From the NCBI RefSeq assembly GCF_034932185.1, contig NZ_JAYGHW010000094.1, positions 1 to 64,000 of the forward strand: a stretch of DNA of 64,000 nucleotides, given 5' to 3'. The notes below the pieces were generated by a model. It was not told where the DNA came from, ran no database searches, and saw only the letters and a program-made list of their open reading frames with translations. The DNA comes from Spirulina sp034932185. Its GTDB lineage: Bacteria > Cyanobacteriota > Cyanobacteriia > Cyanobacteriales > Spirulinaceae. Shown here piece by piece: positions 42,582-49,827 of the stretch. Position 1 is the stretch's first letter; each line of letters begins with the position of its first letter. Position numbers and translations under genes: made by a program.

Positions 42582-43994
42582 ATGCACTTGCTTCCCCATC
42601 GCACTAAAATCGTTGCCACCATTGGCCCGGCCAGTCGCTCCCCGGAGGTGATCCGCCAACTGATTCAAGCGGGCATGGGGGTGGCTCGCCTTAACTTTTC
42701 CCATGGCAGCTATGCCGATCATGCCGCCACGATTCAAACCCTGCGCCAGGTGGCGGCAGAATTAGATCACCCCTTAGCGTTGTTACAGGATTTACAGGGG
42801 CCGAAAATTCGGGTCGAGGCTTTGCCCGGCGGCGAATTGGATTTAGATGTGGGCCAGGGGATTAGCCTAGGCTATCGTCAGGATGGGGTGACAATTCCCA
42901 TTGATTATCCGGGATTGGCGGGGGAGGCGATCGCCGGCACTCGCGTCCTCCTCGATGATGGCCAGTTAGAATTCCGCGTCACCGCCATTGATGGGGAAAT
43001 TGTCTATGCCGAAGTGATGCGGGGGGGCATTCTCAAAAACCGTAAGGGGGTGAACTTCCCGGATTTGGCCCTGAATATGCCCTCCATGACCGATAAGGAC
43101 TGTGAAGATCTGCTGTTTGGCCTGGAGCAGGGTGTGGATCTCGTCGCCCTCAGTTTTGTGCGCCAAGCGGAAGATGTTCAGGTGTTGAAACAATTTTTGA
43201 TCGATCATGGGGCGGCGGATGTCCCCGTTCTCGCCAAAATTGAACGGCCCCAGGCGATCGCCCACCTGGAGGAATTGGTCAACCTTTGCGATGGGATTAT
43301 GGTAGCCCGGGGGGATCTCGGTGTGGAAATGAACCCGGAAAAAGTGCCGATGCTCCAAAAGCAGATCATCCATGCCTGTAACCAAAAAGGCATCCCCGTG
43401 ATCACCGCCACCCAAATGCTGGAAAGCATGATCCACAACTCCCAACCCACCCGCGCCGAAGCCAGCGATGTGGCCAACGCGATCATCGATGGCACCGATG
43501 CCGTCATGCTTTCGGGAGAATCCGCCGTGGGCCGCTATCCCGTCCAAGCGGTGCAAATGCTAGCCCGCATTGCCAAGGAAGTGGAACCGTTGATCGATTT
43601 TGTCAACTTCCCCCCCGCTGAACACACCGCCACCCATGCCCTCAGTGAGGCCCTCAATACCATTGATAAAATCCTCAATCTCCGCTGGATTGTCGCCTTC
43701 ACCTCCACCGGCTACACCGCCAAACTGGTGGCCGCCGAACGCACCCATGCGCCGATTTTAGCCCTCACCACAGAGCGGAAGGTCTACCACCGCTTAAACC
43801 TGATTTGGGGGGTCACGCCGATTTTAATTGAGGGGCCGGTGGATTCGGTGGAAGTGTTAGCGGAAAAGGTTGAGGTGGTGCTCAAAAAATATGATCTGGC
43901 GGAACCGGGGGATCAGGTGCTGATCCTGGGCGGTAGCCCTGTCCAAATGACCCAAGGGACGAATTTCCTCAAAATTCACACCCTCCATGGTTAG
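42582..43994 (+). CDS. pyk: Pyruvate kinase
   Basis: Pyruvate kinase makes ATP and pyruvate from phosphoenolpyruvate. The ATG at 42582 gives 470 residues starting MHLLPHRTKIVATIGPASRS, the expected family start; a GTG at 42492 would add 30 unlikely residues. Motifs: VARLNFSHGSY, DLQGPKIRV, the active-site Lys in PVLAKIERPQ, the metal site IMVARGDLGVEM, ITATQMLESM, and the C-terminal domain with LILGGSPVQMTQGTN. An early stop in the 470s is typical of short bacterial forms. Confidence 0.95.
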   Translation: MHLLPHRTKIVATIGPASRSPEVIRQLIQAGMGVARLNFSHGSYADHAATIQTLRQVAAELDHPLALLQDLQGPKIRVEALPGGELDLDVGQGISLGYRQDGVTIPIDYPGLAGEAIAGTRVLLDDGQLEFRVTAIDGEIVYAEVMRGGILKNRKGVNFPDLALNMPSMTDKDCEDLLFGLEQGVDLVALSFVRQAEDVQVLKQFLIDHGAADVPVLAKIERPQAIAHLEELVNLCDGIMVARGDLGVEMNPEKVPMLQKQIIHACNQKGIPVITATQMLESMIHNSQPTRAEASDVANAIIDGTDAVMLSGESAVGRYPVQAVQMLARIAKEVEPLIDFVNFPPAEHTATHALSEALNTIDKILNLRWIVAFTSTGYTAKLVAAERTHAPILALTTERKVYHRLNLIWGVTPILIEGPVDSVEVLAEKVEVVLKKYDLAEPGDQVLILGGSPVQMTQGTNFLKIHTLHG

Positions 43995-44029
43995 GAGATA
44001 ATGGGGGATGGCCTTCATCCCTTTTGCCC

Positions 44030-45109
44030 ATGTCCCGACCCACCCTCTACATCCCGATCACCAACCACGGTTTCGGCCATGCGAGCCGGATGGCAACGGT
44101 GGCGGCGGCGATTCAACGCCTTTGTCCTGATGTGCTGTTGATCCTCACCACCACCGCCCCCCGTTGGTTAATTGAAAGCTATTTGCCGGGGGATTTTATC
44201 CTGCGGCCCCGGGCCTATGATGTGGGGGTGGTGCAGCCGGATAGTTTGACGATGGATAAGGCGGCAACCTTGGCGCAGTTGGGGCAGATTCGCGATCGCG
44301 CCCCCCAAATTATCGCCAAAGAGGTGGAATATTTACAAACCAATCAGGTAGACCTCGTTTTGGGGGATATTCCGCCCTTGGCGGCTCCTATTGCCCGCGC
44401 CGCCGGAATTCCAGGGTGGATGATGGGGAATTTTGGCTGGGATTTTATCTATCGGGATTGGGGGGGCGCATTTATTGAATTTGCCGATTGGATTGGGGAT
44501 TGCTTTGGCCAGTGCGATCGCCTCTTTCGCCTCCCCTTTCATGAACCGATGGCGGCCTTTCCCGAAATCATCGATGTGGGTCTAACGGGGGATCAACCCC
44601 GCTATGATCCAGAGGAATTACGGGCCAATTTCCCCCTGATGGCAGAGGCCGAGCAGACGATTTTACTCACGTTTGGGGGATTGGGTCTGCAAGAAATTCC
44701 CTATAATAAAGTTAAGGACTTTCCCCATTGGCAGTTCATCACCTTTGATCGTCACGCGCCAGATTTTCCCAACCTGTTGCGGATTACCGACCGCCGCTAT
44801 CGTCCGGTGGATCTCATGCCCTTGTGCGATCGCGTCCTGTCTAAGCCCGGCTTTAGTACCTTCTCTGAAGCCATTCGTTTAGGTGTGCCGATCATCTCCC
44901 TGGAACGGGCTGGTTTTGCGGAAACGCCTTTATTGTTGAAGGGCCTGCAAGCCTATAGCGATCACCAAATTCTCAGCCCGGATGCTTTTTTTGCGGGAGA
45001 CTGGGAGATTTTGGCGCAACCCCTTGCCCCACCCCAATCCTCACACCCGCTTCCCTGCAATGGAACTGAAACTATCGCCAACGCTGTCCTCCGCCAACTC
45101 TGCCCCTAA
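44030..45109 (+). CDS. Glycosyltransferase (GT-B, MurG/GT28-like)
   Basis: A 359-residue GT-B-fold protein from the ATG at 44030 (a TTG at 44024 is in frame). It has the N-terminal NHGFGHASRMATVAAAI, glycine-rich and typical of acceptor-side loops, and a donor-binding C-terminal half with ILLTFGGLGL, DRVLSKPGFSTFSEAI and GVPIISLERAG, as in UDP-sugar-dependent MurG-like enzymes. Substrate unknown. Its last 50 bp overlap the next gene in another frame. Confidence 0.8.
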   Translation: MSRPTLYIPITNHGFGHASRMATVAAAIQRLCPDVLLILTTTAPRWLIESYLPGDFILRPRAYDVGVVQPDSLTMDKAATLAQLGQIRDRAPQIIAKEVEYLQTNQVDLVLGDIPPLAAPIARAAGIPGWMMGNFGWDFIYRDWGGAFIEFADWIGDCFGQCDRLFRLPFHEPMAAFPEIIDVGLTGDQPRYDPEELRANFPLMAEAEQTILLTFGGLGLQEIPYNKVKDFPHWQFITFDRHAPDFPNLLRITDRRYRPVDLMPLCDRVLSKPGFSTFSEAIRLGVPIISLERAGFAETPLLLKGLQAYSDHQILSPDAFFAGDWEILAQPLAPPQSSHPLPCNGTETIANAVLRQLCP

Positions 45110-45701
45110 CATACTCCTCGAAACCCCCAACATCCCCCTCAATCCTCCCGTTGTCGATCTCCCCGTCAGCACCGGAGAAGTTCCTGCGGAGGGGAAACCG
45201 AAAAAAACACGGCTGGGGAATACCATTACCCTCGCCGCCCAAGACGTGCGATCGGTGTTGGCCCAACAGCGGGATCAGGGGCAGATCCTGACCACGAAAT
45301 TAAATATTCTCTTTGTGGTCAATGGGGCGTTACTCACGAGTTTAACCATTTCCCGCTTAATGTTTATTCCCAGTTGGTTTGGTTTGGCGGAAATTATCGG
45401 GTTTTTGGTCAATTTCACGCTGCTGATTAATGCCTTTTTGCCCCGTCAAATTGCCATCAGCCCCAACCTCAGTGATAACAAATTTCTCGAACGGTATTTA
45501 ACGTTAACGCCGGAGGAATATCAACTGCGGATGATGGTGAATTTGGTGCATACCTATCAGGCGAATCAGCAACGCATTGATGATGTGTCCCAAACCTTAA
45601 GCTATGCGGCCTACGTGACTTGGGCGATCGCCTTTTTGATTATGTGTCATGTCGTAGCGGGGGTGTTTGTGCCGGTGTTGCCGGAGCATTTGCCCTTTTA
45701 G
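45060..45701 (+). CDS. Multi-pass membrane protein of unknown function
   Basis: A 213-residue protein from the ATG at 45060, within the end of the glycosyltransferase gene (50-bp overlap). A disordered N-terminus with Pro-rich LETPNIPLNPPVVDLP precedes a helix (AAQDVRSVLAQQRDQGQILT), two membrane segments (~83-130), a cytoplasmic-type middle part and a last membrane segment (~180-205). The helix-then-TM-pair layout loosely recalls small membrane effectors, but the resemblance is too weak to assign. The overlap suggests translational coupling. Confidence 0.65.
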   Translation: MELKLSPTLSSANSAPNILLETPNIPLNPPVVDLPVSTGEVPAEGKPKKTRLGNTITLAAQDVRSVLAQQRDQGQILTTKLNILFVVNGALLTSLTISRLMFIPSWFGLAEIIGFLVNFTLLINAFLPRQIAISPNLSDNKFLERYLTLTPEEYQLRMMVNLVHTYQANQQRIDDVSQTLSYAAYVTWAIAFLIMCHVVAGVFVPVLPEHLPF

Positions 45702-45828
45702 GGCGATCGCTCCGGGGGCTACCCACATTTGCGATAGACTCATACCATGGCGGCCCGATATCCGGTATCATTGAATACTCTTTTTTGCCTCATCCCCCGC
45801 TGATTATTGCTTGTTGGCCAGGAGAACT

Positions 45829-46122
45829 ATGACAGATACAATTCCCCAAAACTCCGCCCCACCCCCAACTCCCCCCCCTGAGGAGGGGGTGGCTCAAGCT
45901 GATCGAGCCGACCTTGATCTCCCGGAGCCGGATCCTGAAAACATTACCGTGTTAAGTAAAAGCCTCCCCAACAAGCCGATTCTGCCCTGGAATCGCTACG
46001 ATTCCCCCTGGCAGGAAGAGGAGGAGCCACCACCGGAGGAGTTGGCGCTAGAGGAGTCTGAACAGGAGGCTGTGGCTGAGGTGGAGGCAGAAGAAGAGCC
46101 AGAACCGGATGAGGTGGATTGA
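45829..46122 (+). CDS. Acidic low-complexity hypothetical protein
   Basis: A 97-residue ORF from the ATG at 45829 with AGGAGA six bases upstream. It has a Pro-rich start (SAPPPTPPPEEG), a short conserved-looking middle (SLPNKPILPWNRYDSPWQ) and a Glu-rich tail. The middle PW...Y.SPW phrase may be the functional part. No family recognised. Confidence 0.55.
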   Translation: MTDTIPQNSAPPPTPPPEEGVAQADRADLDLPEPDPENITVLSKSLPNKPILPWNRYDSPWQEEEEPPPEELALEESEQEAVAEVEAEEEPEPDEVD

Positions 46123-46140
46123 GCAATTACCCTTCCCTTG

Positions 46141-46161
46141 TGCCTTGGCTCTGCCAAGGCA
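46141..46161. terminator. Palindrome TGCCTTGGC-TCT-GCCAAGGCA
   Basis: Perfect 9-bp arms with a 3-base loop between two converging genes, so it could terminate both. It shares the GGC-TCT-GCC core with the palindromes at 47,561-47,715. Confidence 0.6.
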
Positions 46162-46182
46162 TGAACAACCGGCGGCCCGCCC

Positions 46183-46767
46183 CTACCAACCCGTCAAAGC
46201 AGGGAGAAGGTTACTGACTTTATCGGCAATGGGGGCAGGACTTGGCTCACTGATCCGGGCTTCAGCGCAGAATGTCGCCGTATTAAATCCCCCAAACCGT
46301 TTCACGGCACTGGTGCGGAGGCGTAGGTTAGGGTTGGCGAACCAAAACCGCTCAATCACGCTCATCGTTTCGTATTCCGTGATCAGGTTCAACGCATCAT
46401 CGGCATCCATTTCAAACCGACCCGCTACCGGGACAATTTCCGCATACCCCCGTTCCCGCAATAGCTTGCCATTGCGGGGATTATCGGCATCGGGAATCAA
46501 GGCGAAAACCGTTTCGCCCTTGTGGTCTTCCCCTTCCTTATCCCAAGCCATCGCCCCATCCCAGGTTACAAATGAGCCGCCCACACTTTGGGCGGGGTCT
46601 TCGTTGTGCATTTTGCAAATTTCAATAATGCGGGGATCATCAGCGCCGAGGGTTTCGACGGTGATCACGGAGCCGCCGTTTTCTGACCGCCGGAAGGGGA
46701 GATGGTGGGTGGTGCGTTGCGATCGCCACATCCCCGCGCTGCGTTGAAAAAATTCCATAGCATCCAT
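46183..46767 (-). CDS. cpcS: Phycobiliprotein lyase, CpcS/CpeS family
   Basis: A 194-residue chromophore lyase that attaches phycocyanobilin to a conserved Cys (Cys-84 type) of phycobiliproteins. Family phrases are clear: MDAMEFFQRSAGMWRSQRTT, FVTWDGAMAWDKEGE, RERGYAEIVPVAGRFEMD, ITEYETMSVIERFWFANPNL and RLRTSAVKRFGGF. This is lipocalin-like and soluble. Orthologues called CpcS, CpeS or CpcS-I differ in partner choice; the subtype is not resolved here. It supports a phycobilisome-bearing cyanobacterium. Confidence 0.94.
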   Translation of the reverse strand: MDAMEFFQRSAGMWRSQRTTHHLPFRRSENGGSVITVETLGADDPRIIEICKMHNEDPAQSVGGSFVTWDGAMAWDKEGEDHKGETVFALIPDADNPRNGKLLRERGYAEIVPVAGRFEMDADDALNLITEYETMSVIERFWFANPNLRLRTSAVKRFGGFNTATFCAEARISEPSPAPIADKVSNLLPALTGW

Positions 46768-46820
46768 AAATCACCGCTCCGAAATGTCAACGATTCCTAT
46801 TATCCCGTTTTTGGGGGCAT

Positions 46821-46870
46821 TGGGGAGTGGGGAGTGGGAAGTGGGGAGTGGGAAGTGGGAAGTGGGAAAC
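46821..46870. repeat. GGGGAGT/GGGAAGT heptamer tandem tract
   Basis: About seven near-perfect heptamers upstream of the DUF2499 gene. The complementary heptamer lies in the NLR-like gene at 8,047. Confidence 0.8.
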
Positions 46871-46954
46871 TTCATGTCCTTTTCTATCCTCTCTTCTCTT
46901 GATCGCCAATCGGCTAAAATGAACCGGATCACCGATCTTGGAGGCTTCCCGATT

Positions 46955-47257
46955 ATGCACGCCCTTTCAATTCCCACCTGGATGGTGCATATTTCCAGCG
47001 TCATCGAGTGGGTGGTGGCCATCGGGTTGGTGTGGCAATTGGGGGAGGTGACGGGCGATCGCCGTTGGTGGCCCCTGGCTTGGGGGATGTTACCGGCTTT
47101 CGTGAGTGCGCTCTGTGCCTGTACTTGGCATTTTTTTGACAATCCTCCTGCCCTTGATTGGCTCGTTACGGTTCAAGCGGCCACAACCGTTCTGGGTAAC
47201 TGCACCCTCTGCGCGGCGGCTTGGTGGATCTATCGTGGAACCCTGAAAGAAAGTTAA
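46955..47257 (+). CDS. DUF2499 membrane protein
   Basis: A 100-residue protein from the ATG at 46955, preceded by GGAGG; the open frame extends back to 46784 through tandem repeats, which is implausible. It begins MHALSIPTWMVHISSVIEWV and has CACTWHFFDN, matching DUF2499, a small three-helix membrane family of cyanobacteria and chloroplasts. Only 4 bp separate it from the DUF3593 gene. Function unknown. Confidence 0.88.
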   Translation: MHALSIPTWMVHISSVIEWVVAIGLVWQLGEVTGDRRWWPLAWGMLPAFVSALCACTWHFFDNPPALDWLVTVQAATTVLGNCTLCAAAWWIYRGTLKES

Positions 47258-47261
47258 CCTC

Positions 47262-47555
47262 ATGGCTCAACAAACTCTGTTTGCTTTATCGTTGCTGCCC
47301 TATTTGGGGTTTCTCTGGTTTATGACGCGATCGCGCCGTTTCCCCCGTTTGGCAGTGATTGGCTTTTATCTACTGCTGGTGTTTGTGGCGATTACAATCC
47401 CAGCGGGGATCTATGCCAAGGTTGCCTATGGGGAAACCTTGGCCAATATTGATTGGCTCCACGGCAGCGCAGAGTTATTTCTGACGATCTCGAATATCTG
47501 CGTTGTTTTGGGTTTTTACCAAGCAGTTCAGGCGGCCAAATCCCAGAATGAATAA
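47262..47555 (+). CDS. DUF3593 membrane protein
   Basis: A 97-residue protein with membrane segments near the start (LFALSLLPYLGFLWFM), middle (AVIGFYLLLVFVAITIPAG) and end (ELFLTISNICVVLGFY). GETLANIDWLHGSAE is typical of DUF3593. It directly follows DUF2499, a conserved pairing in cyanobacteria, and plant plastids encode or import relatives of both. They probably form one complex; role unknown. Confidence 0.87.
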   Translation: MAQQTLFALSLLPYLGFLWFMTRSRRFPRLAVIGFYLLLVFVAITIPAGIYAKVAYGETLANIDWLHGSAELFLTISNICVVLGFYQAVQAAKSQNE

Positions 47556-47560
47556 ACCCT

Positions 47561-47715
47561 CGTGCCATGGCTCCGCCGTGGCACGGGCATCAGGCGGCTC
47601 TGCCGCCTTGCTGTGTGGGGGCGGAAAATTTTGTGCCTCCGGCAGGCTTACGCCAACGCCCCTACCGTGGAGGCAGAGCCTCCGGGATTGCGTGACTTGG
47701 CAGAGCCAAGTCACG
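47561..47715. repeat. Cluster of four palindromes around a dispersed element
   Basis: Palindromes lie at 47,561-47,585 (arms CGTGCCATGGC/GCCGTGGCACG), 47,592-47,608 (AGGCGGC-TCT-GCCGCCT), 47,669-47,683 (GGAGGC-AGA-GCCTCC) and 47,691-47,715 (CGTGACTTGGC-AGA-GCCAAGTCACG). All have three-base loops between GGC and GCC. They fill the gap between the converging DUF3593 and nadE genes. Confidence 0.85.
47615..47665 (-). repeat. Dispersed 52-bp element, copy D
   Basis: Core GTGCCTCCGGCAGGCTTACG with GTGGGGGCG and CGCCCCTAC ends. It is embedded in the palindrome cluster. Confidence 0.85.
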
Positions 47716-47727
47716 AGGAAGACGAGA

Positions 47728-49368
47728 TCAACCCATTCGGCAGGCGATGGGCATCCGCCAGCCTGTGCCAAAGGCGCGATCGGTGATTTTTAAACCCGGT
47801 GGGGCTTGGCGACGTTTGAATTCGGCGCGGGAAACGAGGCGCACCACCCGCTCAACGGTGGCCCGGTCATGGCCGGCGGCGAGGATCGTCCCCATTCCCT
47901 GCCTTTCCTCTAAATATCGCGCCAAAATATCATCTAGAACTTCGTAGGGCGGCAAAGAATCTTGATCCAATTGCCCCGGTTTTAACTCAGCACTGGGGGG
48001 TTTGGTGATCACATTCGGGGGGATGATCTCCCGCTCCCGATTGAGCCAACGACAGAGGGCAAAAACTTGGGTTTTCGGCACATCAGCAATCACCGCTAAA
48101 CCGCCATTCATATCACCGTAAAGCGTGCAATAGCCCACGGCCATTTCCGATTTATTCCCCGTGGATAGGAGTAAATGGCCAAACTTATTGGCGATCGCCA
48201 TCAACACATTGCCCCGAATTCGCGATTGCAAATTTTCCTCCGCAATCCCAAATTCTGTACCCCTAAACAGGGGATCAAGGAGTTGATCAAACGCCTTCAT
48301 GGCCGGCTCAATCGGGATCAGCCTCCTTTGAATCCCCAAATGATTCACCAAGGCCTCGGCATCGGTAATCGAATGATCAGAACTGTAGGGAGAAGGCATC
48401 AACACCCCTAAAACGTGATCAGGGCCTAAAGCTTCAGCGGCGATCGCCGCCACCAACGCCGAATCAATCCCCCCACTCAACCCCAACACCACCGACTTAA
48501 ACCCACATTTCCGAGCATAGTCCCGCACCCCCAACACCAACGCCTGCCAAATTTCTGCCATCGGCTCATCGGCTAAAGGGGGCAACTGCACCGGCTTTGC
48601 CGTCAGATCCACCACCGCCAGATCCGTCCTAAAAGCCGCGCTCCGGTGGCACACCGCCCCATGCACCGCCACACTTTGGCCATCAAAAATCAGGTCATCA
48701 TTCCCCCCCACCTGATTCACATAAAAAATCGGCACATTAAACCGCTGGGAAGCATGGATCAACATCGCCTCACGAAGGGCTTGAATCCCCACCCGGTAGG
48801 GAGAAGCAGAAAGATTGAGGATCACATTTACGCCAAGATTAGCGAGATCAGCAATGGGGTTAATACTATATTGCCGTTTGCCCCAAAACTGGTCATCATT
48901 CCACAGATCCTCGCAGATCGTCACCCCAAACCGGATGCCCTCTAGGGTAAATTCGTTAGGCTGATCTCCCGGCTCAAAATAGCGATCTTCATCGAAAACA
49001 TCATAGGTGGGCAGCAACCGCTTCGGGAAAAATTGCTGCACCTCGCCACCGTGGAGCAGGGCCATGGCATTAAACAGCGGTTTTTGTCCCGATTCCTGTG
49101 CCTGGGCGTTGGTTTGGGCAATACCGACGAGGGTTGTTAAGGCCGGCGGTAAAGCCTGGGCGAGTTCCACCAGTTGATCCGCCATCGCAGTGATAAAACT
49201 CGGTTGGAGGAGGAGATCGCGGGGGGGATAACCACAGAGGGAGAGTTCCGGCGTGAGGAGCAGGTTTGCACCTTGGGCGATCGCCCCTTCCGCAGCGGCC
49301 AAAATTTGGGCCGCGTTGCCTTTGAGGTCGCCAATGGTGGGGTTAAGTTGGGCGATCGCCACTTTCAT
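47728..49368 (-). CDS. nadE: Glutamine-dependent NAD+ synthetase
   Basis: NadE amidates nicotinate adenine dinucleotide to NAD+. The 546-residue protein joins an N-terminal nitrilase-type glutaminase (Glu in LLTPELSLCGYP, Lys in PKRLLPTYDVFDEDRYF, Cys in GVTICEDLWND) and a C-terminal synthetase domain with the ATP P-loop VLGLSGGIDSALVAAIA and LLSTGNKSEMAVGY. An ATGA overlap of 4 bp with the upstream small gene suggests coupling. Confidence 0.96.
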   Translation of the reverse strand: MKVAIAQLNPTIGDLKGNAAQILAAAEGAIAQGANLLLTPELSLCGYPPRDLLLQPSFITAMADQLVELAQALPPALTTLVGIAQTNAQAQESGQKPLFNAMALLHGGEVQQFFPKRLLPTYDVFDEDRYFEPGDQPNEFTLEGIRFGVTICEDLWNDDQFWGKRQYSINPIADLANLGVNVILNLSASPYRVGIQALREAMLIHASQRFNVPIFYVNQVGGNDDLIFDGQSVAVHGAVCHRSAAFRTDLAVVDLTAKPVQLPPLADEPMAEIWQALVLGVRDYARKCGFKSVVLGLSGGIDSALVAAIAAEALGPDHVLGVLMPSPYSSDHSITDAEALVNHLGIQRRLIPIEPAMKAFDQLLDPLFRGTEFGIAEENLQSRIRGNVLMAIANKFGHLLLSTGNKSEMAVGYCTLYGDMNGGLAVIADVPKTQVFALCRWLNREREIIPPNVITKPPSAELKPGQLDQDSLPPYEVLDDILARYLEERQGMGTILAAGHDRATVERVVRLVSRAEFKRRQAPPGLKITDRAFGTGWRMPIACRMG

Positions 49369-49685
49369 CGGTTCTGGCTTTGGAGAAGGGTTAAAACTTG
49401 TTGGGGATCATCAGGGGTAATCACCGACTGCACCCAATTATCCACCTCTTCGATGATCAAACATTGGTTTTTTTGCCAACGCTGGAGATCAAGATGAAAC
49501 CAATGGGGACTCAACCCCATCCCCCATAACCGCCCGCCCCCATTCCAAAAATCCATTGTTTCGAGGGTGACACGGCGAATTTTGTCGTAGGGAATCCGCT
49601 TGCTCCCGACGGGAAAATAATAGTGCTCAATAGTCAAAGCATCACTGTCACAAAGCAAATATTGATCTTGATACAGAATTGCCAT
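49365..49685 (-). CDS. Hypothetical protein, PH-like
   Basis: A 106-residue protein from the ATG at 49685 (MAILYQDQYLLCDSDALTIE), preferred over ATG 49724. It is beta-rich with a C-terminal helix, and RIPYDKIRRVTLE resembles bacterial PH-like domains in which a strand pair precedes the YxxI turn. Its stop overlaps the nadE start by 4 bp. No function known. Confidence 0.6.
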   Translation of the reverse strand: MAILYQDQYLLCDSDALTIEHYYFPVGSKRIPYDKIRRVTLETMDFWNGGGRLWGMGLSPHWFHLDLQRWQKNQCLIIEEVDNWVQSVITPDDPQQVLTLLQSQNR

Positions 49686-49734
49686 AACTGCTGATGTTCC
49701 CAGAAACTGCGCCCAATCTAACACAGCCGGTCAT

Positions 49735-49786
49735 GTAGGGGCGAAAAATTTTTGTGCCTTCGGCAGGCTTACGCCAACGCCCCCAC
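49735..49786 (-). repeat. Dispersed 52-bp element, copy E
   Basis: GTAGGGGCG start, core GTGCCTTCGGCAGGCTTACG (one base different from copies B and D), CGCCCCCAC end. It lies between gatA and the PH-like gene. Confidence 0.85.
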
Positions 49787-49827
49787 ACCGCTCGCAACCA
49801 ACGCTACATGATTGGAAATTTGAGGGT

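Noticed and set aside
45060..45701. Pycsar/CBASS-type membrane effector
   Set aside because: Only the helix-then-TM-pair layout resembles such effectors; there is no cyclase gene and no clear family motif.
46109..46747. 212-codon frame opposite cpcS
   Set aside because: Antisense to a clearly recognised phycobiliprotein lyase.
46821..46870. Possible CRISPR array
   Set aside because: The units are seven bases with no spacers; it is a simple heptanucleotide tandem tract.
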